From: an uncultured SAR86 cluster bacterium
Lineage (GTDB): Bacteria; Pseudomonadota; Gammaproteobacteria; Magnimaribacterales; D2472
Length of the DNA stretch: 64,000 bases
Direction of reading: 5' to 3'
NCBI GenBank assembly: GCA_902599315.1
Contig: CACKEY010000002.1
Span: forward strand, 134,299-198,298
Part shown: piece by piece, positions 45,963-58,309 of the stretch
Numbering within the stretch: the stretch's first letter is position 1
Layout: each line of letters starts with the position of its first letter
The notes under the pieces: generated by a model
Database searches by the model: none
What the model was told of the DNA's origin: nothing
What the model saw: the letters and a program-made list of their open reading frames with translations, nothing else
Position numbers and translations under genes: made by a program

Positions 45963-47537
45963 ATGAGTGATCTTGGTTTTTATAGATTTGCTAATGCTCA
46001 ACCTGACGAAATTGCTATTGTTGAGCCATCAGAAAAAATTTGGACAAGGGGAGAACTGTTAGCTAAAACCAATCAGTTAACGCATGCATTAAAAGATTTT
46101 GGAGTGGAAACTGGTGATGTAGTTGCAACCGTTTTGCCAAATTCTGTTGAGTACTACATAGCATATCTTGCTTGCGCCCAGTCTGGATTTTATATGGTGC
46201 CAATAAATTGGCACTTAGCTGGACCAGAAATTGCATACATACTTGAAGATTCCGGGGCAAAGGCCTTTATTGCCTCAGGTGAAGTGCCAGCAATGGAGGA
46301 AACATGTAAAAAAGCAGTTGCGGCAATTGATTTTCCCAAAGAAGGTTCTATAAGCACTACTGATATGGATGGCTTTATTCATTTAGATGATTTTGTTGCT
46401 CCGCATCCAACAAGCAATCCAGTTGAAAGAACTGCTGGTCAAGTAATGAATTACACCTCTGGCACAACAGGCAAACCTAAGGGTGTCAAGAGAGCATTGG
46501 TTCCAGGTGATCCTGACGATATCTTGAGTATGTTTGCAATGATTTTAAGCTTTTTTGAAATTCAACCTAATGAAGACAATGTACATATCGTAGGCTCTCC
46601 TTTATATCACACTGCTGTATTGGTTCATTCCTCAGCAGCTTTACATTATGGGCATTCAGTAGTTTTAATGGAAAAATTCAATGCTGAGAAAATGCTCTAT
46701 CTAATTGACAAATATAGAGTTACTACCAGTCACATGGTTCCAACTCAATTTCATAGATTGCTACAGCTTCCAGATGAAATTAAAAATAAATATGACTGCT
46801 CATCAACCAGGGCAATGATTCACGCGGCTGCGCCTTGTCCTATTCATACGAAACAAGCAATGATCGAATGGTGGGGAAATTCTATCTGGGAATATTATGC
46901 AGCCACTGAGGGTGGTGGCACAGTTGTAGACGCAGAATCTTGGTCAAAATTTCCCGGCACAGTAGGTAAAGCTTGGCCAGGAGCTGAAATAAAAATTATT
47001 AATGATGACGGAAGTGAAGCCGATACTGATAATCAAGGCACAGTTTATATGAAATTAGGTGAAGCCACTAAATTTGAATACAAAGGAGATCAAGCAAAAA
47101 CTAAAAAAGAAAGATTAGTTATTGATGAACAAGTTTATTTTACTGTAGGTGACATAGGGTATTTAAATGATGAAGGTTATTTATTTTTGTGCGACAGAAA
47201 AATAGATATGATAATTTCTGGAGGAGCAAATATCTATCCTGCAGAAATTGAAAGTACATTTTTAATGCATCCTGCGGTCGCAGATGTGGCTGTTTTTGGA
47301 ATCCCTAATGAAGAATGGGGCGAAGAAGTAAAAGCAGTGATAGAGTTAAATTCAGATCAAAAATCCTCAGAAGAGTTACTTGGAGAGTTAATGGGTTTTG
47401 CTCAAGAAAATCTTGCAAAAATGAAATTACCTAGAAGTATAGATTTCATTAAAAAACTTCCAAGAGATGAAAACGGCAAGTTGTATAAAAGAAGACTTAG
47501 AGATCCTTACTGGGAAAATCAATCAACACAAGTCTAA
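45963..47537 (+). CDS. Acyl-CoA synthetase (AMP-forming), first of a tandem pair
   Basis: A 524-residue ANL-superfamily ligase. The phosphate loop is TSGTTGKPKG (165-174); YAATEGGG, the hinge GDIGYLNDEGYLFLCDRKIDMIISGGANIYPAEIE and the C-terminal Lys in DENGKLYKRRLRD follow. This activates a fatty, steroid-side-chain or aromatic acid to its CoA ester; the closest style I recall is the actinobacterial FadD group with TSGTTGxPKGVKR. It leads a four-gene operon and overlaps the second ligase by one base (TAATG). A palindrome TGGTTAACCA lies 42 nt upstream. Confidence 0.92.
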   Translation: MSDLGFYRFANAQPDEIAIVEPSEKIWTRGELLAKTNQLTHALKDFGVETGDVVATVLPNSVEYYIAYLACAQSGFYMVPINWHLAGPEIAYILEDSGAKAFIASGEVPAMEETCKKAVAAIDFPKEGSISTTDMDGFIHLDDFVAPHPTSNPVERTAGQVMNYTSGTTGKPKGVKRALVPGDPDDILSMFAMILSFFEIQPNEDNVHIVGSPLYHTAVLVHSSAALHYGHSVVLMEKFNAEKMLYLIDKYRVTTSHMVPTQFHRLLQLPDEIKNKYDCSSTRAMIHAAAPCPIHTKQAMIEWWGNSIWEYYAATEGGGTVVDAESWSKFPGTVGKAWPGAEIKIINDDGSEADTDNQGTVYMKLGEATKFEYKGDQAKTKKERLVIDEQVYFTVGDIGYLNDEGYLFLCDRKIDMIISGGANIYPAEIESTFLMHPAVADVAVFGIPNEEWGEEVKAVIELNSDQKSSEELLGELMGFAQENLAKMKLPRSIDFIKKLPRDENGKLYKRRLRDPYWENQSTQV

Positions 47538-49171
47538 TGGAATTTAACGCAGCCGACATATTTGAAGGAGTTGTTGATAGAGTTCCTGAAAGAGAAGCAG
47601 TTGTTTATGGTTCTACTCGATTAACTTATAAAGAATTAGATGCTCGTAGCAACAAAGCAGCCAATGCTCTCAAAAAACTTGGCATAAAAAAAGGAAGTCA
47701 TATTGGAATATATGCTTTTAATTGCATTGAGTGGCTGGAAATTATGCTTGGTACATATAAGCTCTGCGCCATTCCAATAAATATAAATTATCGGTATGTT
47801 GAAGAAGAACTAAAGTATTTAATTGATAATGCTGATGTAGAAGCTATTTTTTATCAGAAACAATTTTCTACAAAAATTAATAACATTAAAGATGATTTAC
47901 CATTATTGAAAGACTTTGTCTGTATAAGTGATGGAACTGATGGGGGCGATATTGTCGAAAATAACTTAGATTTCGAGGGCTTGATTGCAAATGAAAGCGA
48001 ATCAAGATTGACGGTCGAAAGATCTGGTGATGATCAATACATACTATATACAGGTGGAACTACAGGAATGCCGAAAGGAGTTGTGTGGCGCATGGAAGAC
48101 GTACTCATGACTCTTGGTGGAGGGATTGATGCTGTGACTGGTGAAAAATACCCAACACCTGAAGCCTTCGCAGATAAATGCTTACAAGATCAAACCGTAG
48201 CTCTTGCATTAGCCCCTTTCATGCATGGAGGAGCTCAATGGCAGTCTTTTAATTCATTCTTTTCTGGCTGGAAACTGGTAATCAATGACCAAGCTTCATT
48301 TGATGCAGATTATATTTGGGAAATTGTTGCAAAAGAGAAAGTAATGAATCTTACCATCATGGGAGATGCAATGGGGCGCCCCCTTTGTGATGCCCTGCCA
48401 GGAGCATTAAAAAAAGGCTTAGACCTATCATCATTATTTGTTTTTTCAAGTACAGCCTCTGTTTTTAGCCCTTCTATTAAAGACACTATTTTGGAATATC
48501 TACCCAACTTATTTTTAATTGACGCAGTGGGTTCATCTGAGACAGGCGCCACTGGCGTAAATATTCACACTAAAGACGGAAAATTAAAAGACTCAGGTGG
48601 CGGTCCTAAATTCACCAAGCCAAATTTTAGTGAAATTTTAAATCTCGATACACTAGAGATAATTCAACCAGATGATACAGAAACTATTGGTTATCTCGCA
48701 AGAAAAGGTCATGTTCCACTGGCTTATTACAAAGATGAAGAGAAATCTAAAAAAACTTTTATTGAGGTCAATGGTGAGAGGTATTCAATACCTGGAGATA
48801 TGGCAAAATATGAAGAAGATGGTCAGATGACTCTTCTTGGTAGAGGGAGTGTTTCAATTAATTCGGGTGGTGAAAAAATATTTCCAGAAGAAGTTGAGAT
48901 GGCACTAAAAGCACATTCAAATGTTTTTGACTGTTTGGTTGTGGGAGTAAAAGATGAAAAATGGGGACAAAAAGTAGTTGCTGTGATACAAAGAAGAGAT
49001 GAGCAGGATCTACTTCTTGATGATTTAAAAGAAAGCGCTTCTAAGTATATTGCTAGCTATAAAATGCCAAAAGAAATTGTCTTTTCCGAAATAATTGAAA
49101 GAGCGCCATCAGGTAAACCTAATTATCAATGGGCTCAAAATTATGCAAACTCAAAACTTAACATAAAATAA
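47537..49171 (+). CDS. Acyl-CoA synthetase (AMP-forming), second of a tandem pair
   Basis: A 544-residue ANL ligase only distantly like its neighbour. The phosphate loop YTGGTTGMPKGVVWR (171-185) with the GG and a WR after it, and APFMHGGAQWQSF, are the pattern of FadD17/FadD19-like steroid side-chain CoA ligases of mycobacteria. SINSGGEKIFPEEVE and PSGKPNYQWAQ supply the C-terminal domain with the catalytic Lys. The next gene starts one base after the stop. The substrate is inferred only. Confidence 0.92.
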   Translation: MEFNAADIFEGVVDRVPEREAVVYGSTRLTYKELDARSNKAANALKKLGIKKGSHIGIYAFNCIEWLEIMLGTYKLCAIPININYRYVEEELKYLIDNADVEAIFYQKQFSTKINNIKDDLPLLKDFVCISDGTDGGDIVENNLDFEGLIANESESRLTVERSGDDQYILYTGGTTGMPKGVVWRMEDVLMTLGGGIDAVTGEKYPTPEAFADKCLQDQTVALALAPFMHGGAQWQSFNSFFSGWKLVINDQASFDADYIWEIVAKEKVMNLTIMGDAMGRPLCDALPGALKKGLDLSSLFVFSSTASVFSPSIKDTILEYLPNLFLIDAVGSSETGATGVNIHTKDGKLKDSGGGPKFTKPNFSEILNLDTLEIIQPDDTETIGYLARKGHVPLAYYKDEEKSKKTFIEVNGERYSIPGDMAKYEEDGQMTLLGRGSVSINSGGEKIFPEEVEMALKAHSNVFDCLVVGVKDEKWGQKVVAVIQRRDEQDLLLDDLKESASKYIASYKMPKEIVFSEIIERAPSGKPNYQWAQNYANSKLNIK

Positions 49172-49172
49172 T

Positions 49173-50195
49173 ATGAGAATTGAAACATATATACCTGGCC
49201 TTTCAAAAAATACGATTGAAATCGTCAAACATGCTGAATCACTTGGATATGATGCCTTGGTTTCAGGCGAGCTTAACAATGAGCCTTTTCTTCCAGTTTT
49301 GCTTGGTTTAGAACATTCAAAAAAAATGATAGTTAGAACTGGATTGGCAATAGCTTTCCCTAGAAGTCCTATGACAGTAGCAAATATGGGTTGGGACCTA
49401 CAATCTTTTGGTGATGGTCGCTTTCAACTTGGTTTAGGAACTCAAGTAAAAGGGCACAATGAAAGAAGATTTAGCGTACCTTGGTCTCCTCCTGCACCCA
49501 GAATGCGTGAATACATATTAGCGGTTAAAGCAATTTGGAATACATGGAAAACGGGAGAGAAGCTAGATTTTCAAGGCGAACATTATACTCATACTCTCAT
49601 GACACCAATGTTTACTCCACCGCCAATGGATTTTGAGGTGCCCCCAATTTATGTTTCTGGACTTGGGCCTGGTATGGCAAGAATTGCAGGAGAAGTGGCT
49701 GACGGATTACTGCTCCATCCCATGTGCTCTCCAAAATATATCAATGATATTATTGTGCCAGCAGTAATTGAGGGAGCGAAAAAATCAGGAAGAGACCCTA
49801 AAGAATGTGAGTTACTCTGGGGTGGTTTTATTGCTACTGGTGAATCTGAAGAAGATCTCCAAATAGCAAAAAGAAACGTTGCTGCAAGAATTAGTTTCTA
49901 TGCCTCCACCAGAACATATAGACCAGCATTAGAGTTTCATGGGTGGGAAGAAATAAATGAGGCCCTTCATAAACTTTCTGTTGAAGGAAAATGGGAGGAG
50001 ATGTTTTCTCTTGTTACTGACGAAATGGTTGAGACGCTTGGTTTCTGTGGAACTGGTGAAGAGGTAGCTAATGCCCTAAAAGATAATTTAAGTCCCATAT
50101 GCAGTGCTGCGATGTGGAATGAAGTTGAGCATTTAGGAGTAGATCATTCAAGAGATGATCATGTTGGTAATTTAATACAAATTGCTAAAGGATAA
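49173..50195 (+). CDS. LLM-class flavin-dependent oxidoreductase (F420-type family)
   Basis: A 340-residue luciferase-like monooxygenase-fold TIM barrel. RTGLAIAFPRSPMTVANMGWDLQSFGDGRFQLGLGTQVKGHNERRF and PIYVSGLGPGMARIAGEVADGLLLHP fit a subgroup annotated as F420-dependent and known mainly from mycobacteria (MSMEG_2256-like). Whether this organism makes F420 or the enzyme uses FMN cannot be told here. Third gene of the ligase operon, so it likely acts on the same compounds. Confidence 0.85.
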   Translation: MRIETYIPGLSKNTIEIVKHAESLGYDALVSGELNNEPFLPVLLGLEHSKKMIVRTGLAIAFPRSPMTVANMGWDLQSFGDGRFQLGLGTQVKGHNERRFSVPWSPPAPRMREYILAVKAIWNTWKTGEKLDFQGEHYTHTLMTPMFTPPPMDFEVPPIYVSGLGPGMARIAGEVADGLLLHPMCSPKYINDIIVPAVIEGAKKSGRDPKECELLWGGFIATGESEEDLQIAKRNVAARISFYASTRTYRPALEFHGWEEINEALHKLSVEGKWEEMFSLVTDEMVETLGFCGTGEEVANALKDNLSPICSAAMWNEVEHLGVDHSRDDHVGNLIQIAKG

Positions 50196-51620
50196 ATGGT
50201 CCCAATAAAGCCTCATGCTTATGCTGAGCTTCCTGATGAATTTCATACTTGTCAAATGTGGCAAGGATTTAAAAATCCTTTGTTGGTTACCCAAAATGTT
50301 GAGTTAAAAAAAGAATTGGGGTTTCAAGATGTTGAAACACAAAAACTCTTAGAAATCTTTAATGGCTCATTTAAAATCAAATCATTAAAACCATTATCTA
50401 TGGTTTATTCAGGTCATCAATTTGGGCAATATGTTGAGAAATTAGGTGACGGACGAGGATTATTACTTGGACAGACAGATTCTGCTGAAGGAGTAATTGA
50501 TATTCATTTAAAAGGAGCAGGTAAAACTCCTTACTCTAGATTTGGGGATGGAAGAGCTGTTTTGCGTTCTGTGATAAGAGAATATTTATGTGGAGAGGCA
50601 ATGCATGCTCTATCGATTCCAACCTCAAGAGCATTGATGATCATTGGAAGTGACGAAATAGTTATCAGAGAGAAAAGTGAAACAGCTGCAATGCTTGCAA
50701 GAACCTCCAAAACTCATATTCGATTTGGTAATTTTGAATATTTTCATTACAACAATAAACCAGAGCATGTTAAAGCTTTAGCTGATTTTTGTATTGATAA
50801 TTATTCTAATTATTTCTCTAAAACTAAAGATGTTTACGAAGACTTCTTTAAGTCAATTGTTGATCAAACAGCAAGCTTAATTGCGCAATGGCAAGCTTAT
50901 GGTTTTAATCATGGTGTTATGAATACTGATAACATGAGTATTTTAGGAGAAACTTTTGATTATGGTCCCTTTGGATTTATGGAAGATTACCTACCTACTT
51001 ATGTATGTAATCATTCAGACCATCAGGGTAGATATGCATTTAAGAATCAGCCATATATAGGTTTATGGAATTGCTCAGCTCTTGGCCATGCTTTATCTTC
51101 CTTGATTTCTGAAGAATGCCAAGGCGAGATTCTAAAAACTTATGAATCTACTTTTCAAGATTGTCTTGCAGAGTTATATAGAAAAAGATTGGGATTAAGA
51201 AAATCTAAGAATGGTGATGCTCATTTAATTCAAAGTTTATTGGATATTATGGAGTCTGAAAAACTAGACTATACAAATACATTTAGAAATCTTGCGACGG
51301 CAGTTAATAAAGATCATACTGCTGAACTTAGTTCAGATGTAGCTAAAGCATGGATTAAATCCTATCAAAAACGTCAGGAAGTTGAGATTACTTCTTCAGA
51401 AAGAAAAATAAAGTTGCTCAATGAAAATAATCCTAAGTTTATTCTTAGAAATTATATGGCACAAGAAGCAATTGAGGCGGCAGAGGAATCAGATTTCACT
51501 GTAATTGAGAAATTTATTAAAGTTATTACAAATCCCTTTAGTGAGTTGGATGAATATCAACACTATGCAGAGAAGTCACCAGCATGGGCAAAAGATTTAG
51601 AAATATCCTGCTCTTCCTAA
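50196..51620 (+). CDS. selO: Protein adenylyltransferase SelO (YdiU)
   Basis: SelO is a pseudokinase-fold enzyme that AMPylates proteins. The 474-residue protein has YSGHQFGQYVEKLGDGRGLLLGQ, HLKGAGKTPYSRFGDGRAVLRSVIREYLCGEAMHAL, TDNMSILGETFDYGPFGFMEDY and the conserved C-terminal EISCSS, where eukaryotic SelO has selenocysteine. The ATG follows the LLM gene stop (TAAATG) with no gap. It converges on pdxB and overlaps it by 24 nt. Confidence 0.94.
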   Translation: MVPIKPHAYAELPDEFHTCQMWQGFKNPLLVTQNVELKKELGFQDVETQKLLEIFNGSFKIKSLKPLSMVYSGHQFGQYVEKLGDGRGLLLGQTDSAEGVIDIHLKGAGKTPYSRFGDGRAVLRSVIREYLCGEAMHALSIPTSRALMIIGSDEIVIREKSETAAMLARTSKTHIRFGNFEYFHYNNKPEHVKALADFCIDNYSNYFSKTKDVYEDFFKSIVDQTASLIAQWQAYGFNHGVMNTDNMSILGETFDYGPFGFMEDYLPTYVCNHSDHQGRYAFKNQPYIGLWNCSALGHALSSLISEECQGEILKTYESTFQDCLAELYRKRLGLRKSKNGDAHLIQSLLDIMESEKLDYTNTFRNLATAVNKDHTAELSSDVAKAWIKSYQKRQEVEITSSERKIKLLNENNPKFILRNYMAQEAIEAAEESDFTVIEKFIKVITNPFSELDEYQHYAEKSPAWAKDLEISCSS

Positions 51621-52727
51621 ATCATAAAAAAACTCAATATCTAATTTTTTATCTAATTGAGTAATCTTTTTAAACGAAAATGAATTGAAGTCGTGCCTTG
51701 GCGGATGATTTTCCCTGAGAGATCTAAATCCTCTTTCTATTTCTTCTATAGAAAGAGCTTTTAATGAAGCTGAAATAGATTTGAGATCTAGCTCACTATT
51801 AAAGAGCGCCAATGGAAATGACATATCATGAACATCTTGAATAATGTTACTGATCTCATAAGGCCAATTTGGCATTTTCTCAGTTTTATCTGCTTCAGTT
51901 TTCAAGCATTGAAATTGTTTTGCGCAGTTCTCAGCAATTATTTTGGCGCCATTCAGTTTTCCTTCGATGCTGTAACCTGCAATATGAGGTGTTGCGATGT
52001 AAGATTTTTGTATCAATTCTCGAGATGGTGAAGGCTCATTGATCCAAACATCGGAAATATAAATTAAGTCTTTTGCTTGCATGACTAATGCTTCTGATAC
52101 AACTTCACCTCTAGAGGTATTAATAATTAATTTATTAGATAATTTTTTTATATGAGAATCATTTAGTAAATTAATTGTTGGGTAAGAACCATGAATAGTA
52201 AGAGGCACATGCACTGTCACCAAATCACATTCAAGCAAACTTTCTAAATCAATTAATTCAGATTTTGAGATAAATGGATCGCATGCATAAACATCAAAGT
52301 TTAAAGCTTTGAGAATTTTATATAGCCTTTTTCCGATATTGCCATAACCAAGTATGCCAATGCTCTGATTTTTCTGAAAAAGCTTGTCTTTAATCAACTC
52401 TCCTATTGCCGCTAATACATAATGAATAACACTATAAGCATTGCAACCAGGAGCATATGACCAAGCAATATGCTCACTTTCTAAAAAATCTATATCTAAA
52501 TGATTAACTCCTGCAGTTGCGGAAGCAATAAAACTAACTCCTGTACCCTCACAAAGCGCACGATTTACAGAGAGTGTTGAGCGAACAAATAAAGCATCAA
52601 TATTTTTAAGATCAAAAGCTGATACAGTGCTTGAATCAAAAAATTTTAATGAATATTTAGTATCTAGTAGATCATCTAATCTAGATTTAATTTCAGGAAT
52701 TTGGAAATCAGCTGCTATGTTGATCAA
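51597..52727 (-). CDS. pdxB: Erythronate-4-phosphate dehydrogenase
   Basis: PdxB acts in the DXP-dependent pyridoxal phosphate pathway. The 376-residue D-isomer hydroxyacid dehydrogenase has FIASATAGVNHLDIDFL, the NAD site IGILGYGNIGKRLYKIL, INTSRGEVV and the catalytic His in YIATPHIAGYSIEGKLNGA, plus the extra C-terminal dimerisation domain special to PdxB (about 280-376). It overlaps the acyltransferase gene upstream by 4 nt on the same strand and overlaps selO on the other. Confidence 0.94.
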   Translation of the reverse strand: MINIAADFQIPEIKSRLDDLLDTKYSLKFFDSSTVSAFDLKNIDALFVRSTLSVNRALCEGTGVSFIASATAGVNHLDIDFLESEHIAWSYAPGCNAYSVIHYVLAAIGELIKDKLFQKNQSIGILGYGNIGKRLYKILKALNFDVYACDPFISKSELIDLESLLECDLVTVHVPLTIHGSYPTINLLNDSHIKKLSNKLIINTSRGEVVSEALVMQAKDLIYISDVWINEPSPSRELIQKSYIATPHIAGYSIEGKLNGAKIIAENCAKQFQCLKTEADKTEKMPNWPYEISNIIQDVHDMSFPLALFNSELDLKSISASLKALSIEEIERGFRSLRENHPPRHDFNSFSFKKITQLDKKLDIEFFYDLGRAGYF

Positions 52728-53443
52728 TGAGATTTATCCCTAAATATAATACTTTTTATCCATCCAAATAATGAATTTTGACCTAGTGTATAGCGATCAA
52801 GTAAGTCAAAATCTTTTGCAAGCTTAACTGGATTCTTAAAAAAATCTTTGCGGGTTGTAAATTCGCCTTCATCTAAATCTCTGATAAATATTGCCGGATT
52901 GCCTGCATAAATAGTATTTTTAGGAATATCTTTTGTAACTACTGATCTGGCTCCGACAATACTGTTTTTACCAATTTTTACTCCCTTGCAAATCATTGCA
53001 TCTTCTCCAATCCAAACATTTTCTTCAAGGGTTACTGGCTTTGGATCACCGACAACTTTTGTTCTATCATAAATTCCATGCCAGTCAGCATCAGTGATAC
53101 AGGCTCCATGCCCAAACATACAAGAGTCTCCAATTACAACCCTATCAGCTGCCATAATTCTTACACCAGGAGAGATTAAAACGTAATTCCCAATTTCAAC
53201 CTCTCCATTCCAATCACCAGTGTCCCAACTAGTTATTTGTATATAATCATCTGGAGCAGAAATAAACGTAGGAAAATTCCCAACGGAAATATTTGAACCA
53301 AAAAGCTTGATATATCTTGGCTTAAAAAAAACTGGTCCCTTTCCTAAATTTTTAAACTGAGGTCGAATAAATCTATTGACATATCTTATATTCAACTTAG
53401 AGGCAATTCTTTTTAACCAGTATGGGCGACTATCTCTTCTAAT
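52724..53443 (-). CDS. Hexapeptide-repeat acyltransferase, probable ATT start
   Basis: A left-handed beta-helix acyltransferase of about 239 residues, likely an acetyltransferase acting on a sugar or lipid. Hexapeptide turns run from about residue 80 to 180 (VEIGNYVLISPGVRIMAADRVVIGDSCMFGHGACITDADWHGIYDR; VWIGEDAMICKGVKIGKNSIVGARSVVTKDIPKNTIYAGNPA), with the catalytic His in DADWHG. The only classical start is TTG at 53395 with no ribosome-binding site. The frame stays open upstream and an ATT at 53443 has GGAG exactly 7 nt before it; it adds RRDSRPYWLKRIASKL, which looks like coding sequence. Tentative start choice; the protein family is clear. Coupled to pdxB by a 4-nt overlap. Confidence 0.85.
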   Translation of the reverse strand: MRRDSRPYWLKRIASKLNIRYVNRFIRPQFKNLGKGPVFFKPRYIKLFGSNISVGNFPTFISAPDDYIQITSWDTGDWNGEVEIGNYVLISPGVRIMAADRVVIGDSCMFGHGACITDADWHGIYDRTKVVGDPKPVTLEENVWIGEDAMICKGVKIGKNSIVGARSVVTKDIPKNTIYAGNPAIFIRDLDEGEFTTRKDFFKNPVKLAKDFDLLDRYTLGQNSLFGWIKSIIFRDKSH

Positions 53444-53474
53444 TTTATATCTCCAATTTTAATTTGGTCCTTGT

Positions 53475-54878
53475 ATGATAAAGTACCGAGGAATTTCTGG
53501 GCTTATTTTTTTGAAAAACTTACTAAAAGAATTAAAACAATTACTTAAGATAGGTGTTCCAATTTATGGTTCACAAATATCTTATATGGGTATGGGAGTT
53601 ACAGATACCATTGTTGCTGGAAGAGCAAGCGCCCTAGACTTATCTGGATTAGCAATAGGTAATGCTCTCTCAATGCCTTTTTATTTTTTGCTTGGCGGAT
53701 GTCTATTTGCTGTAACACCAATAGTAGCTCAGCTTTTTGGAGCAAAAAAATATGAAGAGATTGGTCAAAAAGTTCGAGAAATTCTTTGGGTCAGCATAGC
53801 TCTTGGACTTATTGGATTTATTCTCTATAGAAATTTAAGTTTTTTCATTCCTTTTTTTGATATTGAAGAAAATATTGCTCTAATTTCAGATGGTTATTTG
53901 AAAGCTATGTCATATGGTTTTATTGCCAATATGATTTTTACATGTCTTCGTTGCTACAGCGAAGGTATGGGCCTGACTCTTCCTGTTTTTTGGGTTGCTT
54001 TCATTGGGTTGCTACTTAATATTCCACTAGATATTATTTTTGTTTACGGATATTTTGGAATCCCTCCAATGGGTGGAGTTGGCTGTGGAATCGCAACATC
54101 AATAAATATAGTTATTGGAGTCATTGTTTTGGTGCTCGTGATTCTTAAAAAGAAGGAATATGCGCCAACAAAAATATTTTCAAAATTTTCACCTCCAAAC
54201 TCAGAAACTACAAAAGAAGCCCTAAAACTTGGGCTGCCTATTGGTTTTGGAGTCTTTGTGGAATTAAGTATGTTTTCAGGAGCTGCTTTAATACTTGGGT
54301 CACTTGGATCATCTGTTATCAGTGGCCATACAGTAGCAATTAATATAGTAAGTGTTTTATTTATTTTGCCATTATCTTTTGGTCTGGCAGCTGCAACAAG
54401 AATAGGAAATCTAGTTGGAGAAGTAGAATTTGAAAAAGCTAAATATGCTTCTCACGTTGCTATTTTAATCTGTTTAAGTGGAGCTATACTGAACATGGCG
54501 GTTATTTTAATATTTAGGGAAAGCCTAGTCTCAATTTATTCCTCTGACGTTGCTATTATTTCAATCGCAATTAATCTTTTGCTGTTCGGAGCAATTTTTC
54601 AGATTCCTGATGGAATGCAAATGGGAGCGCTAGGCAGCCTGAGAGGTTATAAAGATGCCTTCGCTCCTATGCTAATGATAATTTTGACTTACTGGTTTAT
54701 CGCTCTGCCCTTAGGATATTATTTAACTTATTTTGGAATACTTGGAAATCCAATGGGTCCTTCAGGCATTTGGGTTGGCATGATTACAGGATTAACAATA
54801 TTCGCAAGCATGATAATTCCAAGACTAAATTATATTGCCAATAAGTTTATAAGTAGGCCTATCCGAGAACTTCCTTAG
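53475..54878 (+). CDS. MATE-family efflux transporter
   Basis: A 467-residue multidrug/toxin exporter with 12 membrane helices in two repeats: [43 protein letters not shown] in the first and [61 protein letters not shown] in the second. NorM/DinF-like, driven by Na+ or H+. It is divergent from the acyltransferase and overlaps the convergent sucD by 20 nt. Confidence 0.93.
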   Translation: MIKYRGISGLIFLKNLLKELKQLLKIGVPIYGSQISYMGMGVTDTIVAGRASALDLSGLAIGNALSMPFYFLLGGCLFAVTPIVAQLFGAKKYEEIGQKVREILWVSIALGLIGFILYRNLSFFIPFFDIEENIALISDGYLKAMSYGFIANMIFTCLRCYSEGMGLTLPVFWVAFIGLLLNIPLDIIFVYGYFGIPPMGGVGCGIATSINIVIGVIVLVLVILKKKEYAPTKIFSKFSPPNSETTKEALKLGLPIGFGVFVELSMFSGAALILGSLGSSVISGHTVAINIVSVLFILPLSFGLAAATRIGNLVGEVEFEKAKYASHVAILICLSGAILNMAVILIFRESLVSIYSSDVAIISIAINLLLFGAIFQIPDGMQMGALGSLRGYKDAFAPMLMIILTYWFIALPLGYYLTYFGILGNPMGPSGIWVGMITGLTIFASMIIPRLNYIANKFISRPIRELP

Positions 54879-55724
54879 TTTTAGTTCCAATTTGAAGCAA
54901 ATTTTCTGCAATATGCACACCACATTCCTTTAACTTCTTAATTTTATCAGCAGCCGTTCCTTTGCCGCCAGCAATAATTGCCCCAGCATGACCCATCCTC
55001 TTTCCAGCCGGAGCTGTTTGGCCAGCTATATATGAAATAACTGGTTTAGATACATTATCTTTAATGTATTCAGCAGCCTCTTCCTCAGCTGTACCACCAA
55101 TTTCGCCCACCATAACTATAGCTTTAGTTTGATCATCAGCCTCCAACATTTTTAAAACATCAATAAAGGAAGTGCCTGGAATTGGATCTCCACCAATACC
55201 AATACATGTGCTTTGACCCAAGCCTAAATCTGATGTCTGTTTAACAGCTTCGTAAGTTAAAGTGCCAGATCTAGAAATGATGCCAACTGAGCCTTTCATA
55301 TGAATACTGCCAGGCATAATACCTAACTTTGCCTCACCAGGAGTGATTATTCCTGGGCAATTTGGTCCTATTAAAGTTACATCTAGCTCATCAACTTTCT
55401 TTTTAACAATCAACATATCTAAAGTTGGAATACCTTCAGTGATACAGATAATTAATTTTATCCCTGCATCGGCAGCTTCTAAAATTGAATCTTTGCAAAA
55501 TTGTGCTGGGACAAAAATAATTGATGCGTTGGGTTCTACCTCTTCAACAGCCTCATGAACAGAATTAAAAACTGGTATATCTAAATGTTTCTGCCCGCCC
55601 TTTCCTGGGGTAACGCCTCCAACAATATTGGTTCCATATTCTATGGACTGTTCAGAGTGCAAAGTTGCTTGCGAACCGGTAAAGCCTTGAACTAAAAGAC
55701 GTGTTTTTTTATCAACTAATATGC

Positions 55725-55728
<4 letters not shown>
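54859..55728 (-). CDS. sucD: Succinyl-CoA synthetase alpha subunit
   Basis: SucD with SucC makes succinate and ATP/GTP from succinyl-CoA. The 289-residue protein has the CoA-binding Rossmann domain ([36 protein letters not shown]), [13 protein letters not shown] and the phosphorylated His in [18 protein letters not shown] (about 246). It overlaps sucC by 4 nt and is last in the TCA operon. Confidence 0.98.
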
Positions 55729-58300
<2,572 letters not shown>

Positions 58301-58309
58301 CTACAGACC

